64,000 nucleotides of DNA. Source: an uncultured Prevotellaceae bacterium. GTDB taxonomy: Bacteria; Bacteroidota; Bacteroidia; Bacteroidales; Muribaculaceae. The translations under genes were made by a program, and so were the position numbers. The notes under the pieces were generated by a model that saw only the letters and a program-made list of their open reading frames with translations, was not told the origin of the DNA and made no database searches. Shown here piece by piece: positions 1-8,460 of the stretch. Each line of letters begins with the position of its first letter. Positions within the stretch are counted from its first letter, which is position 1. The stretch lies in the NCBI GenBank assembly GCA_947169265.1, contig CAMVPC010000011.1:1-64000 (forward strand). The letters are read 5' to 3'.

Positions 1-1447
1 TCGCCACCTTGCCCTCTTCCCAGTTGGTGAAGCTACCGGCAATGTACAGAGCGGCCTCGGGTTCGGGAGCGACCTCAAAACCGGTCACCTTCACCGTCTT
101 CTTCTCAAGGTCGACAGTCACCACCAGGTCACCGGCGCCGTTGATGTAGAAGTTCTTACCCGGGCTCACCAGGTTAGCCTCGCTCACCTCGGCGTTCAGC
201 CAGAAGTTCTCGCCTTCGGCCTCGCTACCGAACCAGGTGTTGGTCTCGTCGATGAACTTGAACTCGTCGCCTTCCTTAGCACCCTCGATGGTGTAAGTGT
301 AAGCGGTTTCGCCCTTGGTCATCGCCACCTTGCCCTCTTCCCAGTTGGTGAAGCTACCGGCAATGTACAGAGCGGCCTCGGGCTGAGGAGCCTCTTCCCA
401 ACCGGTGATGGTGAGCTTCTTGTCGGCGCTGATAGTGAACGTGAGGTTACCACTGCCACTCACCTGGAAGTTTTCACCGGGGTGCGACAAGGGAATATCT
501 GTGCACCAGTCTTTGTGTACACCATAGTTTCCTCCATCGGTCTCGCCGCCGTACCAAGTGCCGTTCTCATCGATGAATTTGAATTCGGCGCCATCTTCAA
601 TACCGTCCACGGTGAGCGAGAAGCTCTGGTTGGTACTGTTGTAGGTCATCTTCTTCTTGTCGGTGGCCCAGTTGGTAAACGAACCAGCGATGTAGAACTC
701 GGGGTCAGGAATAATTACTTCATTAACCTTGATGTTCAAGTTGCAGCTGCTTTCTGTTACGTTGCTCACGGTGAGCGTCACATCGCCGCTCACAGGCATC
801 GTCAGATTACCAGTTCCAAAGCTGGTGCTCATCGCATTGTCGCCTTCAGCGAGTGGTGACTTACCCATAGCGCCTGCATTGAAGACGCTCCAGCCAGAGT
901 CAAAAACATCGTTTTCGGCTACGCCCGAAAACTTGAATTCAGCACTGGTGACAGTTCCCGTCCAAGTGTAGGTGCCATCACCATTGTTAGTGAAGACTTG
1001 CGAATCGGCAGGGGGCATGTTCCATCCGCCCACGGCAGCGCCTGTCACAGCGAACTTGCGCTTTGTGGCGTCGAATGTCTCGGCCTGCTTAATTGCAATC
1101 TTTGCCTGGTCGGTGCTGTAGTTGTACTGGATGGTGTATTCACCCGAAGTAGCAACTTTCCAAGCACCACCACTCTTGGTGGTTTCCCAGTCACCTGTCG
1201 GGGCAGCATCATTCGTTTGAGGACCGCGCTGGCTCGACCAGGCTTGCGAATCCTTGAAGAATGCAAAGTACTTGCCCGCACTGAGGGTGGCAGTATAGGT
1301 ATAGATGCCATTTTCGTTGGTCATCTCGACATTCCCCGAAGTGTTCCATCCGTTGAATGCGTCACCTACCAGCCACATTGCTGCTTTTGCTTGGAAGCCA
1401 GCCACGGCAAGTACAAGCAAAAGCCAAGTAGTAAATAGTTTCCTCAT
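1..1447 (-). CDS. Repetitive SusE/SusF-like carbohydrate-binding outer membrane protein (3' end outside window)
   Basis: The frame is open from an ATG at 1447 to the left edge, so only the N-terminal 482 residues are visible. It starts with a signal peptide (MRKLFTTWLLLVLAVAGFQA). Tandem beta-sandwich modules follow, each with the motifs YIAGSFTNW and EFKFIDE, resembling the starch-binding modules of SusE/SusF and CBM26-type proteins. The two most distal modules are nearly identical in DNA: bases 1-60 match 322-381, a 321-bp (107-codon) period. A minus-strand -7 box (CAAAATTA on the plus strand, 1547-1554) lies upstream. It follows the amylase and galactanase genes on the same strand, which suggests a role in surface glycan capture. 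No lipobox is evident, so a secreted rather than lipid-anchored protein is possible. The family assignment is by motif only. Confidence 0.75.
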   Translation of the reverse strand, partial: MRKLFTTWLLLVLAVAGFQAKAAMWLVGDAFNGWNTSGNVEMTNENGIYTYTATLSAGKYFAFFKDSQAWSSQRGPQTNDAAPTGDWETTKSGGAWKVATSGEYTIQYNYSTDQAKIAIKQAETFDATKRKFAVTGAAVGGWNMPPADSQVFTNNGDGTYTWTGTVTSAEFKFSGVAENDVFDSGWSVFNAGAMGKSPLAEGDNAMSTSFGTGNLTMPVSGDVTLTVSNVTESSCNLNIKVNEVIIPDPEFYIAGSFTNWATDKKKMTYNSTNQSFSLTVDGIEDGAEFKFIDENGTWYGGETDGGNYGVHKDWCTDIPLSHPGENFQVSGSGNLTFTISADKKLTITGWEEAPQPEAALYIAGSFTNWEEGKVAMTKGETAYTYTIEGAKEGDEFKFIDETNTWFGSEAEGENFWLNAEVSEANLVSPGKNFYINGAGDLVVTVDLEKKTVKVTGFEVAPEPEAALYIAGSFTNWEEGKVA

Positions 1448-1634
1448 AGATGTTTGGTTTTTAAAAAAGTTAATAAATAAAGTTAGTTAATGAATGAGTA
1501 TTTTTTGCTCAATTTTTCGGCGTTTAAGGTCTCTTTTTCGAGCGCCCAAAATTAATAAAAAAAACTATTGGGGTGGAGCGATTCTTATGAGAATTTATTA
1601 TTAAAAAATACAAATATTGTATAATTAGCAGATT

Positions 1635-1642
1635 AACCGGTT
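1635..1642. promoter_or_regulatory. AACCGGTT palindrome, candidate LacI-family operator
   Basis: The palindrome AACCGGTT has a central CpG, as LacI-family operators usually do. It lies upstream of the starch-binding-like gene that starts at 1447. Read on the minus strand the context is TTATCAACCGGTTAA; the susC leader at 62935-62950 has TTATCAAACCGGTTAA, differing by one inserted base. Regulator binding is inference. Confidence 0.4.
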
Positions 1643-1675
1643 GATAACCTGAAAGGTTAACAGGTCTGCGATTTC

Positions 1676-2977
1676 TCACTCTTCAAGGAGCTTGGGCAGC
1701 TCGGCGGCGGCAGCCTGGAAACGTCCGTTGCGGCTGTCGACAAGGCTGGCGTTCCACCAGCTGGGGGTCACCTGAGGATAAGTGTAATAGTCGTTTTGCT
1801 CGGGCCACCACCAGAACAATCCGGTCACGGCCTCGTGGGTCTTGAGCTTGGCCACGATGTCGGCGGTGATTTTGCGCTGTCCCTCCTCGCTATAGGGGTA
1901 GGTGCTCGACAGGTCGAACGAGGTGTCGTTCATCGCCCATGCATAGCTGTAACCGGTCTCGACAATCATGATTTCCTTGTCGGGCTCAGTGCTTTCGATA
2001 TTTCGCAATACCGTTTCGAGCACGGCCACACTGCCGCTATAAGCCGGATAGTAGCTGAGGCCTATCACATCGTAGTCGAGATTATAGGGCTTGAGCGTCT
2101 TGTAGAAGTTGATGGGATTGTTAGAATTCTTGGTCATTGCGGCATGGATGATGATTTTGGCGTCGGGGCACACCTGGCGGCACGCGCTCGAGGCCGCGCG
2201 CAGGTAAGCCACAAAGTTGTCCCACGAGCCGCCGTCCTGTCCGCCGCCGGCCGGCCACACGTGACCCGAGGGCCACAGCATGCCGTAAGTGATTTCGTTA
2301 CCCGTCTGAATCAGGTCGGGTTCGGCACCGGCCGCTTTGAGCTCGGTGAGCACTTGGGTGGTGTACTCGCCCACCTTGGCGATTAGTTGCTCGGTAGAGA
2401 GCGACTTCCAGGCCGCGGGCAGCGTCTGGTGGGCAGGGTCGGCCCAACTGTCGCTATAGTGGATATCGAGCATGAACTGGAAGCCATTGTCCTTGATGCG
2501 CTTGCCCAACGTCTTGACATAGTCCAGGTTTTGTATCACGCCGCCGTTGCGGTCGGTGGCGCTGGCATTCTCGGGGTTGACGAAGAGCCTCACGCGGAAG
2601 GCGTTCCACCCCAGTTGCTTGAGGTAACCGAGCACGTCGGTCACGCGCGCGCCGCTCAGGTCGAAATAGCGCGCGTTGTTCTCCTCGTAGCGCGGGAACA
2701 TGGAAATGTCGCCGCCCACAAGCACCGCAGGCTTTTCTTCTTGCGGGTTGAGCAGGATGTTGTACAAGGCGGTCACGTCAGCACCGCTAACGCTACCATC
2801 GTTGTTCACATCGGCGTTACCGTTGACGGGGGTGTTGTCGAGCAGGTAGCCATAGAGCGAAGTCACATCACTGCCGTTGACAATGTTGTCACCATTCACG
2901 TCGCCGGTGAGCGCCATGGCCGCGGGAGCCGTGGCGGTGGCAAGCAATAGGGCAATAGTTTTCAGCAAAGGTTTCAT
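1676..2977 (-). CDS. GH53 endo-beta-1,4-galactanase with N-terminal dockerin-like module
   Basis: 433 aa from the ATG at 2977, which begins a clean signal peptide (MKPLLKTIALLLATATAPAA); an upstream in-frame start at 3034 would fall inside a terminator hairpin. Residues about 24-77 form a two-repeat dockerin-like EF-hand module (GDVNGDNIVNGSDVTSLY, ADVNNDGSVSGADVTALY). Residues about 85-430 are a glycoside hydrolase family 53 barrel that cleaves beta-1,4-galactan chains of arabinogalactan I. The likely acid/base is Glu228 (IQTGNEIT) and the nucleophile Glu340 (IMIVETGY). It lies 68 bp downstream of the amylase gene on the same strand. The dockerin-like module sits directly behind the signal peptide instead of at the usual C-terminus. 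Confidence 0.92.
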   Translation of the reverse strand: MKPLLKTIALLLATATAPAAMALTGDVNGDNIVNGSDVTSLYGYLLDNTPVNGNADVNNDGSVSGADVTALYNILLNPQEEKPAVLVGGDISMFPRYEENNARYFDLSGARVTDVLGYLKQLGWNAFRVRLFVNPENASATDRNGGVIQNLDYVKTLGKRIKDNGFQFMLDIHYSDSWADPAHQTLPAAWKSLSTEQLIAKVGEYTTQVLTELKAAGAEPDLIQTGNEITYGMLWPSGHVWPAGGGQDGGSWDNFVAYLRAASSACRQVCPDAKIIIHAAMTKNSNNPINFYKTLKPYNLDYDVIGLSYYPAYSGSVAVLETVLRNIESTEPDKEIMIVETGYSYAWAMNDTSFDLSSTYPYSEEGQRKITADIVAKLKTHEAVTGLFWWWPEQNDYYTYPQVTPSWWNASLVDSRNGRFQAAAAELPKLLEE

Positions 2978-2997
2978 GTAATATATAATAAGGTGGG

Positions 2998-3034
2998 AAA
3001 AAGTGTGCCACCTTTTATTGACAAGGTGGCACAC
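2998..3034 (-). terminator. Intrinsic terminator between amylase and galactanase genes
   Basis: Arms 3003-3014 and 3023-3034 pair over 12 bp (GTGTGCCACCTT with AAGGTGGCACAC) around an 8-nt loop. On the minus strand the stem is followed by TTTTT (2998-3002). It ends only 20 nt before the galactanase start codon, so galactanase expression from the upstream promoter would need read-through. Confidence 0.75.
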
Positions 3035-3045
3035 GGGTTAATAAG

Positions 3046-5091
3046 TTAGCGTACTATCACTTTCTTGTGACCCACAATATAGAGGCCACGGTCGAGGCCG
3101 TTGGTGGCGTCGGCGGGCATGACACCCCGGCGCACGAGGCGGCCGTCGATAGTGTAGACGTTGACGGGCACATCGGTCGTGGCAGTCTTAACGTCATTCA
3201 CGGCGTTGGTCATCTCTTTGGTGACATCAGTCACGAGGTGCTTGGTGCCATCGAGCTCGGTCGAGATTTCGTAGTAAGCGTCCTTGTCGGTGCCCACCAC
3301 GTCGACGGTTTGCGGCGAGCCGTTGCCGGTCGAGAACACGAGGTCCACATAGTCGGTGCTGCCGCTAATCCAGAAGTCCTTCGAGAACCATTTCTTGTCC
3401 TTGATAGTGGTGGTCGTCGTCACGGCGTCACCGGGCCAGCCGCCCGACTCGGGAGCGTGGGTGCCATCGCCGCCCCACGACCAGAAGTTGACCTTGGTCC
3501 AATTCACGGCCTCGGCGTTGACATAGACGGTGATTTTCTTCTTGTTCTCGTTGGTAAACGTGTAAGTATTGGTCGTCACGCTCTTGACGGTGCCGCCCGT
3601 GAGCAGGCCCACCTTGAGTGTGGTGGTGGCGTCGATGTGAATCTTGCCGCCGTTGGCCACCTTGGTGCTCGAGGCGGTGGGCTCGCTGCCGTCGGTGGTA
3701 TAGACGATTTGTGCGCCGGTGGTGGCACTCACAGCCTTGACGGTGACATCGAAAGGCTCGGTGTAGTCGCCGGTCCAGCGGTCAAGAATCACGGTCTCAG
3801 CATTAGGTGAGAGGAACAGGCGGAAGCGGTGTCCTTTCATCACCTCCACGCCGTCGAAGCCCGAGAGGGTGCTCACGTCGGCCTTTTGCGCGTCGGGGCC
3901 CACCACGCAGAAGAGCGTGGCCTTGGTGCCAAGCGAGCGGAACACCGCGTAGTTGTAGCTCGTGCTGTTAGTGTACTTGGTGACGGTGCACTCGCTGTGG
4001 AGGCCGGCGGCCTTGCGGATGGCGATCATCGACTTGATTTCGTTCTTGTAAGGCTTCCAATGAGTGAGGAACACGCAAGGCGTGCCCGGCATCGACATCA
4101 TGAAGGCGTTAGCGGCCAGCGTGTCGCGCCTGATGGGGTCCTGCTGGTTGCCGTCGATGCGGCTCTCGGTGTCGTGGTTCTCGACAAAAGTCACGGCATA
4201 GCGGCGCGTGTTGCTGCTCGACACGAGGGCGGGCACCGAAAGGTTCTTCCAACCGTTGGCGTTGTTGGTGGCGTCGCGCACGGCATAGCGGAAGTTGAAG
4301 TCGAACGTGGCCGTGTAGCGCACGTTATCGATGCGGGCGCGATTGAGGAACGTGGTGAGCGTGCCGGCGTTGCCGTCCCAATACTCGGCCACGCTATACT
4401 GCACACCGCAGTTCTTGTTATAGAGCGCGAGCTTGTCGGCGCCGAAGCCCTTGGCCACGTCATAGCGGAAGCCAGTGTAGCCCAGGTCTTTGATAAGGTA
4501 GTCGCAGTAAGCGTTGACGCATTCTTGCACGTTCTCGCTCATGTGGTCGAGGTCGCGCATGCCGTCCCAGCCTTCGCCCTCATCGTTATTGACGCTAAGC
4601 TCGTAACCGTTCGATTTGGCCCACGTCAAGGCCTTGCCGCCATCGTCGTCACGGCAAATGTCGGTCGACTTCATTTGATAGTTCACGCCCTTATAGTTCT
4701 CGGCGGGGAAGTCAACCCAATTGCTCACATTGGCGCGGTGGTTGATGACCACATCGGCAATCATGCCCGTGCCTTTGCTCTTGTAGGTGTTGATGAGCGA
4801 GCGCAGCTGGGCTTCGGTGCCGAAGGCGCTGTTCTGGTTGAAGTAGTACAGCGGGTCGTAACCCATCGAGCTGGTGGCGTTAGCGGCACGTCCGCTCTGT
4901 GGAATCCAAATGAGGTCGAAGAACTGCGAAATCTCATCGGCCTGGCGCTCGAGCGTGGCCCAGCGCGTGTCGTTGAACGAGTTCCAATAGAAGCCTTGGA
5001 GCATGACGCCGTCATACTTTTCGGGCCAACCTTGTGCCAGCGCAAGTAGCGGCATCAAGGCGAGTAAAAACGAAGATAATAGTTTTTTCAT
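3046..5091 (-). CDS. Secreted GH13 alpha-amylase with CBM26-like module and Por-type C-terminal tail
   Basis: 681 aa from ATG 5091, which starts a signal peptide (MKKLLSSFLLALMPLLALAQ). A GH13 barrel shows region I DVVINHR (113-119), nucleophile Asp211 (GFRYDVAKG), acid/base Glu236 (AEYWDG) and Asp307 (ENHDTES). The short beta-strand pattern resembles plant/archaeal alpha-amylases. Then come a chitobiase C-terminal-like domain (IVYTTDGSEPT), a CBM26-like starch-binding module (VNFWSWGGDG) and a terminal tail (VYTIDGRLVRRG...GLYIVG) of the type IX sorting kind. It hydrolyses alpha-1,4-glucan outside the cytoplasm, probably at the cell surface. It sits 48 bp downstream of the NagB-LmbE gene on the same strand. 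Confidence 0.93.
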   Translation of the reverse strand: MKKLLSSFLLALMPLLALAQGWPEKYDGVMLQGFYWNSFNDTRWATLERQADEISQFFDLIWIPQSGRAANATSSMGYDPLYYFNQNSAFGTEAQLRSLINTYKSKGTGMIADVVINHRANVSNWVDFPAENYKGVNYQMKSTDICRDDDGGKALTWAKSNGYELSVNNDEGEGWDGMRDLDHMSENVQECVNAYCDYLIKDLGYTGFRYDVAKGFGADKLALYNKNCGVQYSVAEYWDGNAGTLTTFLNRARIDNVRYTATFDFNFRYAVRDATNNANGWKNLSVPALVSSSNTRRYAVTFVENHDTESRIDGNQQDPIRRDTLAANAFMMSMPGTPCVFLTHWKPYKNEIKSMIAIRKAAGLHSECTVTKYTNSTSYNYAVFRSLGTKATLFCVVGPDAQKADVSTLSGFDGVEVMKGHRFRLFLSPNAETVILDRWTGDYTEPFDVTVKAVSATTGAQIVYTTDGSEPTASSTKVANGGKIHIDATTTLKVGLLTGGTVKSVTTNTYTFTNENKKKITVYVNAEAVNWTKVNFWSWGGDGTHAPESGGWPGDAVTTTTTIKDKKWFSKDFWISGSTDYVDLVFSTGNGSPQTVDVVGTDKDAYYEISTELDGTKHLVTDVTKEMTNAVNDVKTATTDVPVNVYTIDGRLVRRGVMPADATNGLDRGLYIVGHKKVIVR

Positions 5092-5139
5092 AATTGTTAC
5101 TAAACTTTTATTATGTGAATACATTGATTTCGTGATGTC

Positions 5140-7128
5140 TTAATCGCGCGGTGGCTCGTATCGCACAAACGACTCGATAGCCTCATAGCTCGCCAGGCCC
5201 AAGTCGCTGTACTGCTGGGCCGTGTCGCGGTTGTGCTCGAGCGAGCGCTCCCAGCTGGATTGCTCGTCGCCCGGCTCGCGGTAAGGCTCCTCGTGGACTT
5301 GCGACTGGTGCTTGAGAATGGCACTGCGCTTGAAGCTAAATTCCTCGGGACTCATGGGCACGGCCATCTGGATGTGGTCGATATCCCAGCAACCCCACTG
5401 TCCGCGATACATCCACACACGACATTCCTTCATGCAGTCGTCGTCCTTGAGCTCGTCGATGGCGGCCAGCAACGCGTTGGCGGCGCGCTCGTGCACGCCG
5501 TAGGGGTCGCCCAAGTCGTCGGCAAAGAATATCTGGTGGGGGCGCGTCTGTTCTATCAGCCGCTTGATGGGCGCCACGTCGGCTGCAGTGATTTTACCGG
5601 CACCGCGCGGGTGCTCGCGGTAGAAAGGCAGGTCGAACAAGTGGATTTTATCCTGCGGCACGCCCATGTAACCACAAGAGAGAATGGCCTCGCCGGTGAA
5701 AATGAAACCCTTGAGAACGCGCACCTCGGCACTGTCGCCCTCGCCCGACGCCTTGGCATCGATCGAGCGGCTCACGGCAGCGCCCAGCGACGTGAGCGGG
5801 TGAGCCTCGATGCCAAAGTGCCGCAGCACGTTGCGGTTGAACATGAGATATCGTTGCAGGTCCTCGTCGTTCACCGCCATGTCACCGTTTGTGAGGAAGC
5901 ACACGTTCACATCGTGGCCCTGCTGCACAAGGCGACGCAGCGTGCCGCCCATCGACACGACAGCGTCGTCGGGGTGCGGTGAAAAGACGAGTACGCGCTT
6001 GGGATAAGGCGTGGCGCGCTCGGGACGCGAGGCGTCGTCGGCATTGGGTTTGCCGCCGGGCCAACCGGTGATGGTGTGCTGCAAGTCGTTGAAAACACGG
6101 ATATTCACCTCGTAAGCCGACCCGTAGAGCGTCAACAGTTCGCTCAAACCGTGATCGTTATAGTCGCGGTTAGTGAGCTTGAGCACAGGCTTGCCCGTGA
6201 GCTTGCTCAGCCACACGAGAGCACGACGGATGAGCGTGTCGGTCCATTCACATGACGTCACTTTCCACGGATAGTTGATGCGCGTGAGCATTGATGCCGC
6301 CTCAAGGTCGATAACAAGCTTGGCGTTGTGGTGCATTTGCAGGTAAGACGCCGGCGACAACTCGCTGATGCTGCCCTCGATGGTGTTAAAAACGGCTTGC
6401 GCGCTACCGGCGCCCCACGCCGCGGCAATGATGCGGCCCGAGGCCTGCAGGTTGCTGATACCCAGCGTCACGGCTGTCGTGGGCGCCTGCTCGCACTGGT
6501 AACTCTCGACAAGACGTTGACGAGACTCACTGCTGAGCGACACCAGACGGCACGACGATGTGAGCGTGGAACCGCTCTCGTTATAGGCCAGACTGCCGCT
6601 CTTGGTGAGCTCACACACCACCAGGTCGAGGCCGCCATACTCGTCGATGAGCGTCTCGTAGCTCTTGCACAGGCTGTGCACGTTCTCTTTAGTGGCATCG
6701 GGGGCAAACGTGTGGACATGTTCCTCGTCAATGTCGACCTTGCTGAACAGGTGCTCGCGCAAGCGACGCATCGTGCTTTGGCCATCGTTGCCGCCACCCA
6801 GTCCCAGCTCACCCAGGTTGAAGGCAACCACATGGGCGAAACTCACCTTGTCGGCGAAATAGAGCTTGACAAGTTCATCGTATATGTCGAGCGCGCAACG
6901 CCCCGCGCCAAAACCGATGACACAACGGCCCTTCTCGGCCACGCAACGCTCAATGAGGTTGGCAATGTCGCCGGCGGCGTCGGCGGCACACTCGGCTGCC
7001 GTCTCCATCACCTTGGTATAAACTTTCTCATATCTCGTGAGTGAGACGAGTTCCACCTCGCTCTCGGGACGGTAATAACGCTTGGACACTTGTTCAAGCT
7101 TGATAGTGCTACTCAAGTCAGTTCTCAT
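5140..7128 (-). CDS. NagB-like / LmbE-like (PIG-L) fusion protein
   Basis: 662 aa from ATG 7128, a start placed about 25 nt after a good minus-strand promoter. Residues about 30-330 have the glucosamine-6-phosphate deaminase/isomerase fold and about 375-640 a PIG-L/LmbE N-acetylglucosamine deacetylase fold. The LmbE part keeps the metal motif HPDD (385-388) and a later His (DPYGVHERAANALL). The NagB part has lost key residues of the E. coli enzyme: NMDEY is replaced by NLGEL (about 104-108) and DGHIAFNE by SGSLAYNE (about 177-184), so deaminase activity is doubtful. Similar long NagB-like fusions occur in other Bacteroidales. A role in amino-sugar handling or sensing is inferred; only the deacetylase half looks catalytically intact. 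Confidence 0.85.
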   Translation of the reverse strand: MRTDLSSTIKLEQVSKRYYRPESEVELVSLTRYEKVYTKVMETAAECAADAAGDIANLIERCVAEKGRCVIGFGAGRCALDIYDELVKLYFADKVSFAHVVAFNLGELGLGGGNDGQSTMRRLREHLFSKVDIDEEHVHTFAPDATKENVHSLCKSYETLIDEYGGLDLVVCELTKSGSLAYNESGSTLTSSCRLVSLSSESRQRLVESYQCEQAPTTAVTLGISNLQASGRIIAAAWGAGSAQAVFNTIEGSISELSPASYLQMHHNAKLVIDLEAASMLTRINYPWKVTSCEWTDTLIRRALVWLSKLTGKPVLKLTNRDYNDHGLSELLTLYGSAYEVNIRVFNDLQHTITGWPGGKPNADDASRPERATPYPKRVLVFSPHPDDAVVSMGGTLRRLVQQGHDVNVCFLTNGDMAVNDEDLQRYLMFNRNVLRHFGIEAHPLTSLGAAVSRSIDAKASGEGDSAEVRVLKGFIFTGEAILSCGYMGVPQDKIHLFDLPFYREHPRGAGKITAADVAPIKRLIEQTRPHQIFFADDLGDPYGVHERAANALLAAIDELKDDDCMKECRVWMYRGQWGCWDIDHIQMAVPMSPEEFSFKRSAILKHQSQVHEEPYREPGDEQSSWERSLEHNRDTAQQYSDLGLASYEAIESFVRYEPPRD

Positions 7129-7159
7129 GTGACGCTTGAAATTATTCCTTATCAAACGG

Positions 7160-7191
7160 CAAAATTATACATATTTCTTTTTTCATGCAAA
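7160..7191 (-). promoter_or_regulatory. Promoter of the NagB-LmbE gene
   Basis: On the minus strand TTTG (7191-7188) and TAATTTTG (7167-7160) are spaced by 20 bp, matching the Bacteroidales -33/-7 consensus. The predicted start of transcription near 7153 supports the ATG at 7128. Confidence 0.7.
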
Positions 7192-7514
7192 TTTTTTGCG
7201 CGAACATTATTAATTTTAGAAACCGGCCCCGCACGAATTTTCCGATAATTTCGGCACCACCTTTTCGGGTAAAAATCTAAAGTGGAAATTGCCAAAATCT
7301 TCGGAAAAATCGCCGAAAAACGAAGTTCCAAACACGCCGATTTCTCGCGCCGTTTTTCATTGTCGCCCGGCATGCGATTTCATGTCGCCAATATCGCTTC
7401 CTAACCACAGCAACCGGCCCCGCGAGCGTCGCTAACGCCCTCACGCGCGACCTTAATCAAGCACCGCCATTGATGCCAAAAATAGCCTTAAAAATAAAAA
7501 AAAGAGGAAAAACG
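7192..7514. other. Intergenic stretch without recognised gene
   Basis: No convincing reading frame or RNA gene is visible between the divergent promoters. The 12-mer AACCGGCCCCGC occurs twice (near 7221 and 7410). Confidence 0.5.
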
Positions 7515-7545
7515 TTGAAAGTTAGCGATAAAATGCCTACCTTTG
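7515..7545 (+). promoter_or_regulatory. Promoter of yceD-rpmF
   Basis: TTG (7515-7517) and TACCTTTG (7538-7545) are 20 bp apart, matching the Bacteroidales consensus. The yceD-like ATG at 7573 follows about 20 nt after the expected start of transcription. Confidence 0.7.
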
Positions 7546-7572
7546 CGGCCAGTTTAACGAAAAAAGTTGGAG

Positions 7573-8109
7573 ATGAAAGCTTCCTATAAGCTGCCGTTGA
7601 AGTCGTTACATCTTGGCAACGAAGAGTTTAATTACCACTTGGACGGCTCATTTTTCAACGAAATCGAGCACTCCGAAGTCACCTCCGGAAGTGTTGATGT
7701 CGCCCTCAAGGTGGCTCGCAACAAAGAAGACCTGATGGAACTCGATTTCGTGTGCAAGGGTGTGATAACGGTACCCTGCGACCGCTGCCTCGACGACATG
7801 GAGCTGCCGGTCGACACCTGCTATCACCTCACCGTTAAGCTGGGCGAGCAACTCGACGACAGCGTGGACAACGTGCTCGAGGTGCCCTCCCACTGGCGCG
7901 AGCTTGACTTGGCGCCGCTCATGCGCGACACGGTGTTGCTCACCATTCCCATCATGCACTGCCATGACGAGAGCGACTGCAACCCCGAGATGATGGCGCG
8001 CCTCGCCCAGGCGCAGCCGGCCGAGCCCCTCACCGAGCCCGGCGACGACAAGCCGGTCGACAACCGTTGGGCCGCATTAGAGAGTTTGAAAGGAAACAAT
8101 AACAATTAA
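7573..8109 (+). CDS. yceD: YceD/DUF177 family protein
   Basis: 178 aa from ATG 7573 (a TTG six bases upstream is in frame but weaker). The centre carries the cysteine pattern VCKGVITVPCDRCLDD typical of DUF177, and the C-terminus is acidic. In many bacteria this family is encoded directly before rpmF, as here with a 20-bp gap, and in plants and bacteria it is linked to 23S rRNA maturation and ribosome assembly. The arrangement and motif make the family assignment firm; the molecular role in this lineage is not visible from sequence. Confidence 0.9.
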   Translation: MKASYKLPLKSLHLGNEEFNYHLDGSFFNEIEHSEVTSGSVDVALKVARNKEDLMELDFVCKGVITVPCDRCLDDMELPVDTCYHLTVKLGEQLDDSVDNVLEVPSHWRELDLAPLMRDTVLLTIPIMHCHDESDCNPEMMARLAQAQPAEPLTEPGDDKPVDNRWAALESLKGNNNN

Positions 8110-8129
8110 AAATTATAAAATTTACAACA

Positions 8130-8315
8130 ATGGCACATCCTAAACGTAGACAATCAAAGACCCGCACAGCCAAGAGAAGGACTCATGACAAGGCTGTGGC
8201 CCCCACTATCGCTCAATGCTCGAACTGCGGCGCATGGCACGTGTATCACACCGTTTGCCCCGAGTGCGGATATTATCGCGGACGCAAAGTATTTGAAGAC
8301 GAAGCTGCCGTATAA
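8130..8315 (+). CDS. rpmF: 50S ribosomal protein bL32
   Basis: 61 aa, the usual length for the zinc-binding type. The N-terminus MAHPKRRQSKTRTAKRRTHD is the conserved basic tail that enters the ribosome. Two CxxC pairs (CSNCG and CPECG) make the zinc ribbon. It is transcribed with the upstream yceD-like gene. Downstream lies a strongly structured 120-nt spacer and then fabH. This is the zinc-dependent paralogue; no zinc-free copy is in the window. Confidence 0.98.
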   Translation: MAHPKRRQSKTRTAKRRTHDKAVAPTIAQCSNCGAWHVYHTVCPECGYYRGRKVFEDEAAV

Positions 8316-8320
8316 TAAGG

Positions 8321-8439
8321 TATCATAACCCAGGTGGCGCGGCGCGACCCTCACGGGTGAGTGCTAGGCGCTTCCACCTTATGATATAGTAAAGTGTCAT
8401 CCCGGCGACAGGGCCGCTCGCGGCAACCTCGCCCGGGAT
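8321..8439 (+). other. Structured RNA spacer between rpmF and fabH (two large hairpins)
   Basis: Hairpin 1 pairs TATCATAA (8321-8328) with TTATGATA (8379-8386) and GGTGG (8333-8337) with CCACC (8374-8378). Hairpin 2 pairs 8399-8408 with 8429-8439 over ten base pairs with one bulge, and has an inner GCCG/CGGC stem at 8413-8424. Neither is followed by a T run, so they are not ordinary terminators. It may be a leader or processing element for fabH, or a stand-alone RNA; the function is unknown. Confidence 0.5.
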
Positions 8440-8460
8440 TATTAACGAATTCATAACACT

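Noticed and set aside
7195-7510. Repeated AACCGGCCCCGC as a LacI-type operator
   Set aside because: It shares AACCGG with the AACCGGTT sites but lacks the palindromic half, so it was not counted as a further operator.
8316-8460. tRNA gene in the rpmF-fabH spacer
   Set aside because: The stems do not form a cloverleaf and the T-loop consensus is absent. No tRNA or rRNA gene was seen elsewhere in the window.
8316-8460. Missing plsX between rpmF and fabH as a deletion
   Set aside because: Related Bacteroidales commonly have yceD-rpmF-fabH-era without plsX, so this is probably the ancestral order in the group.
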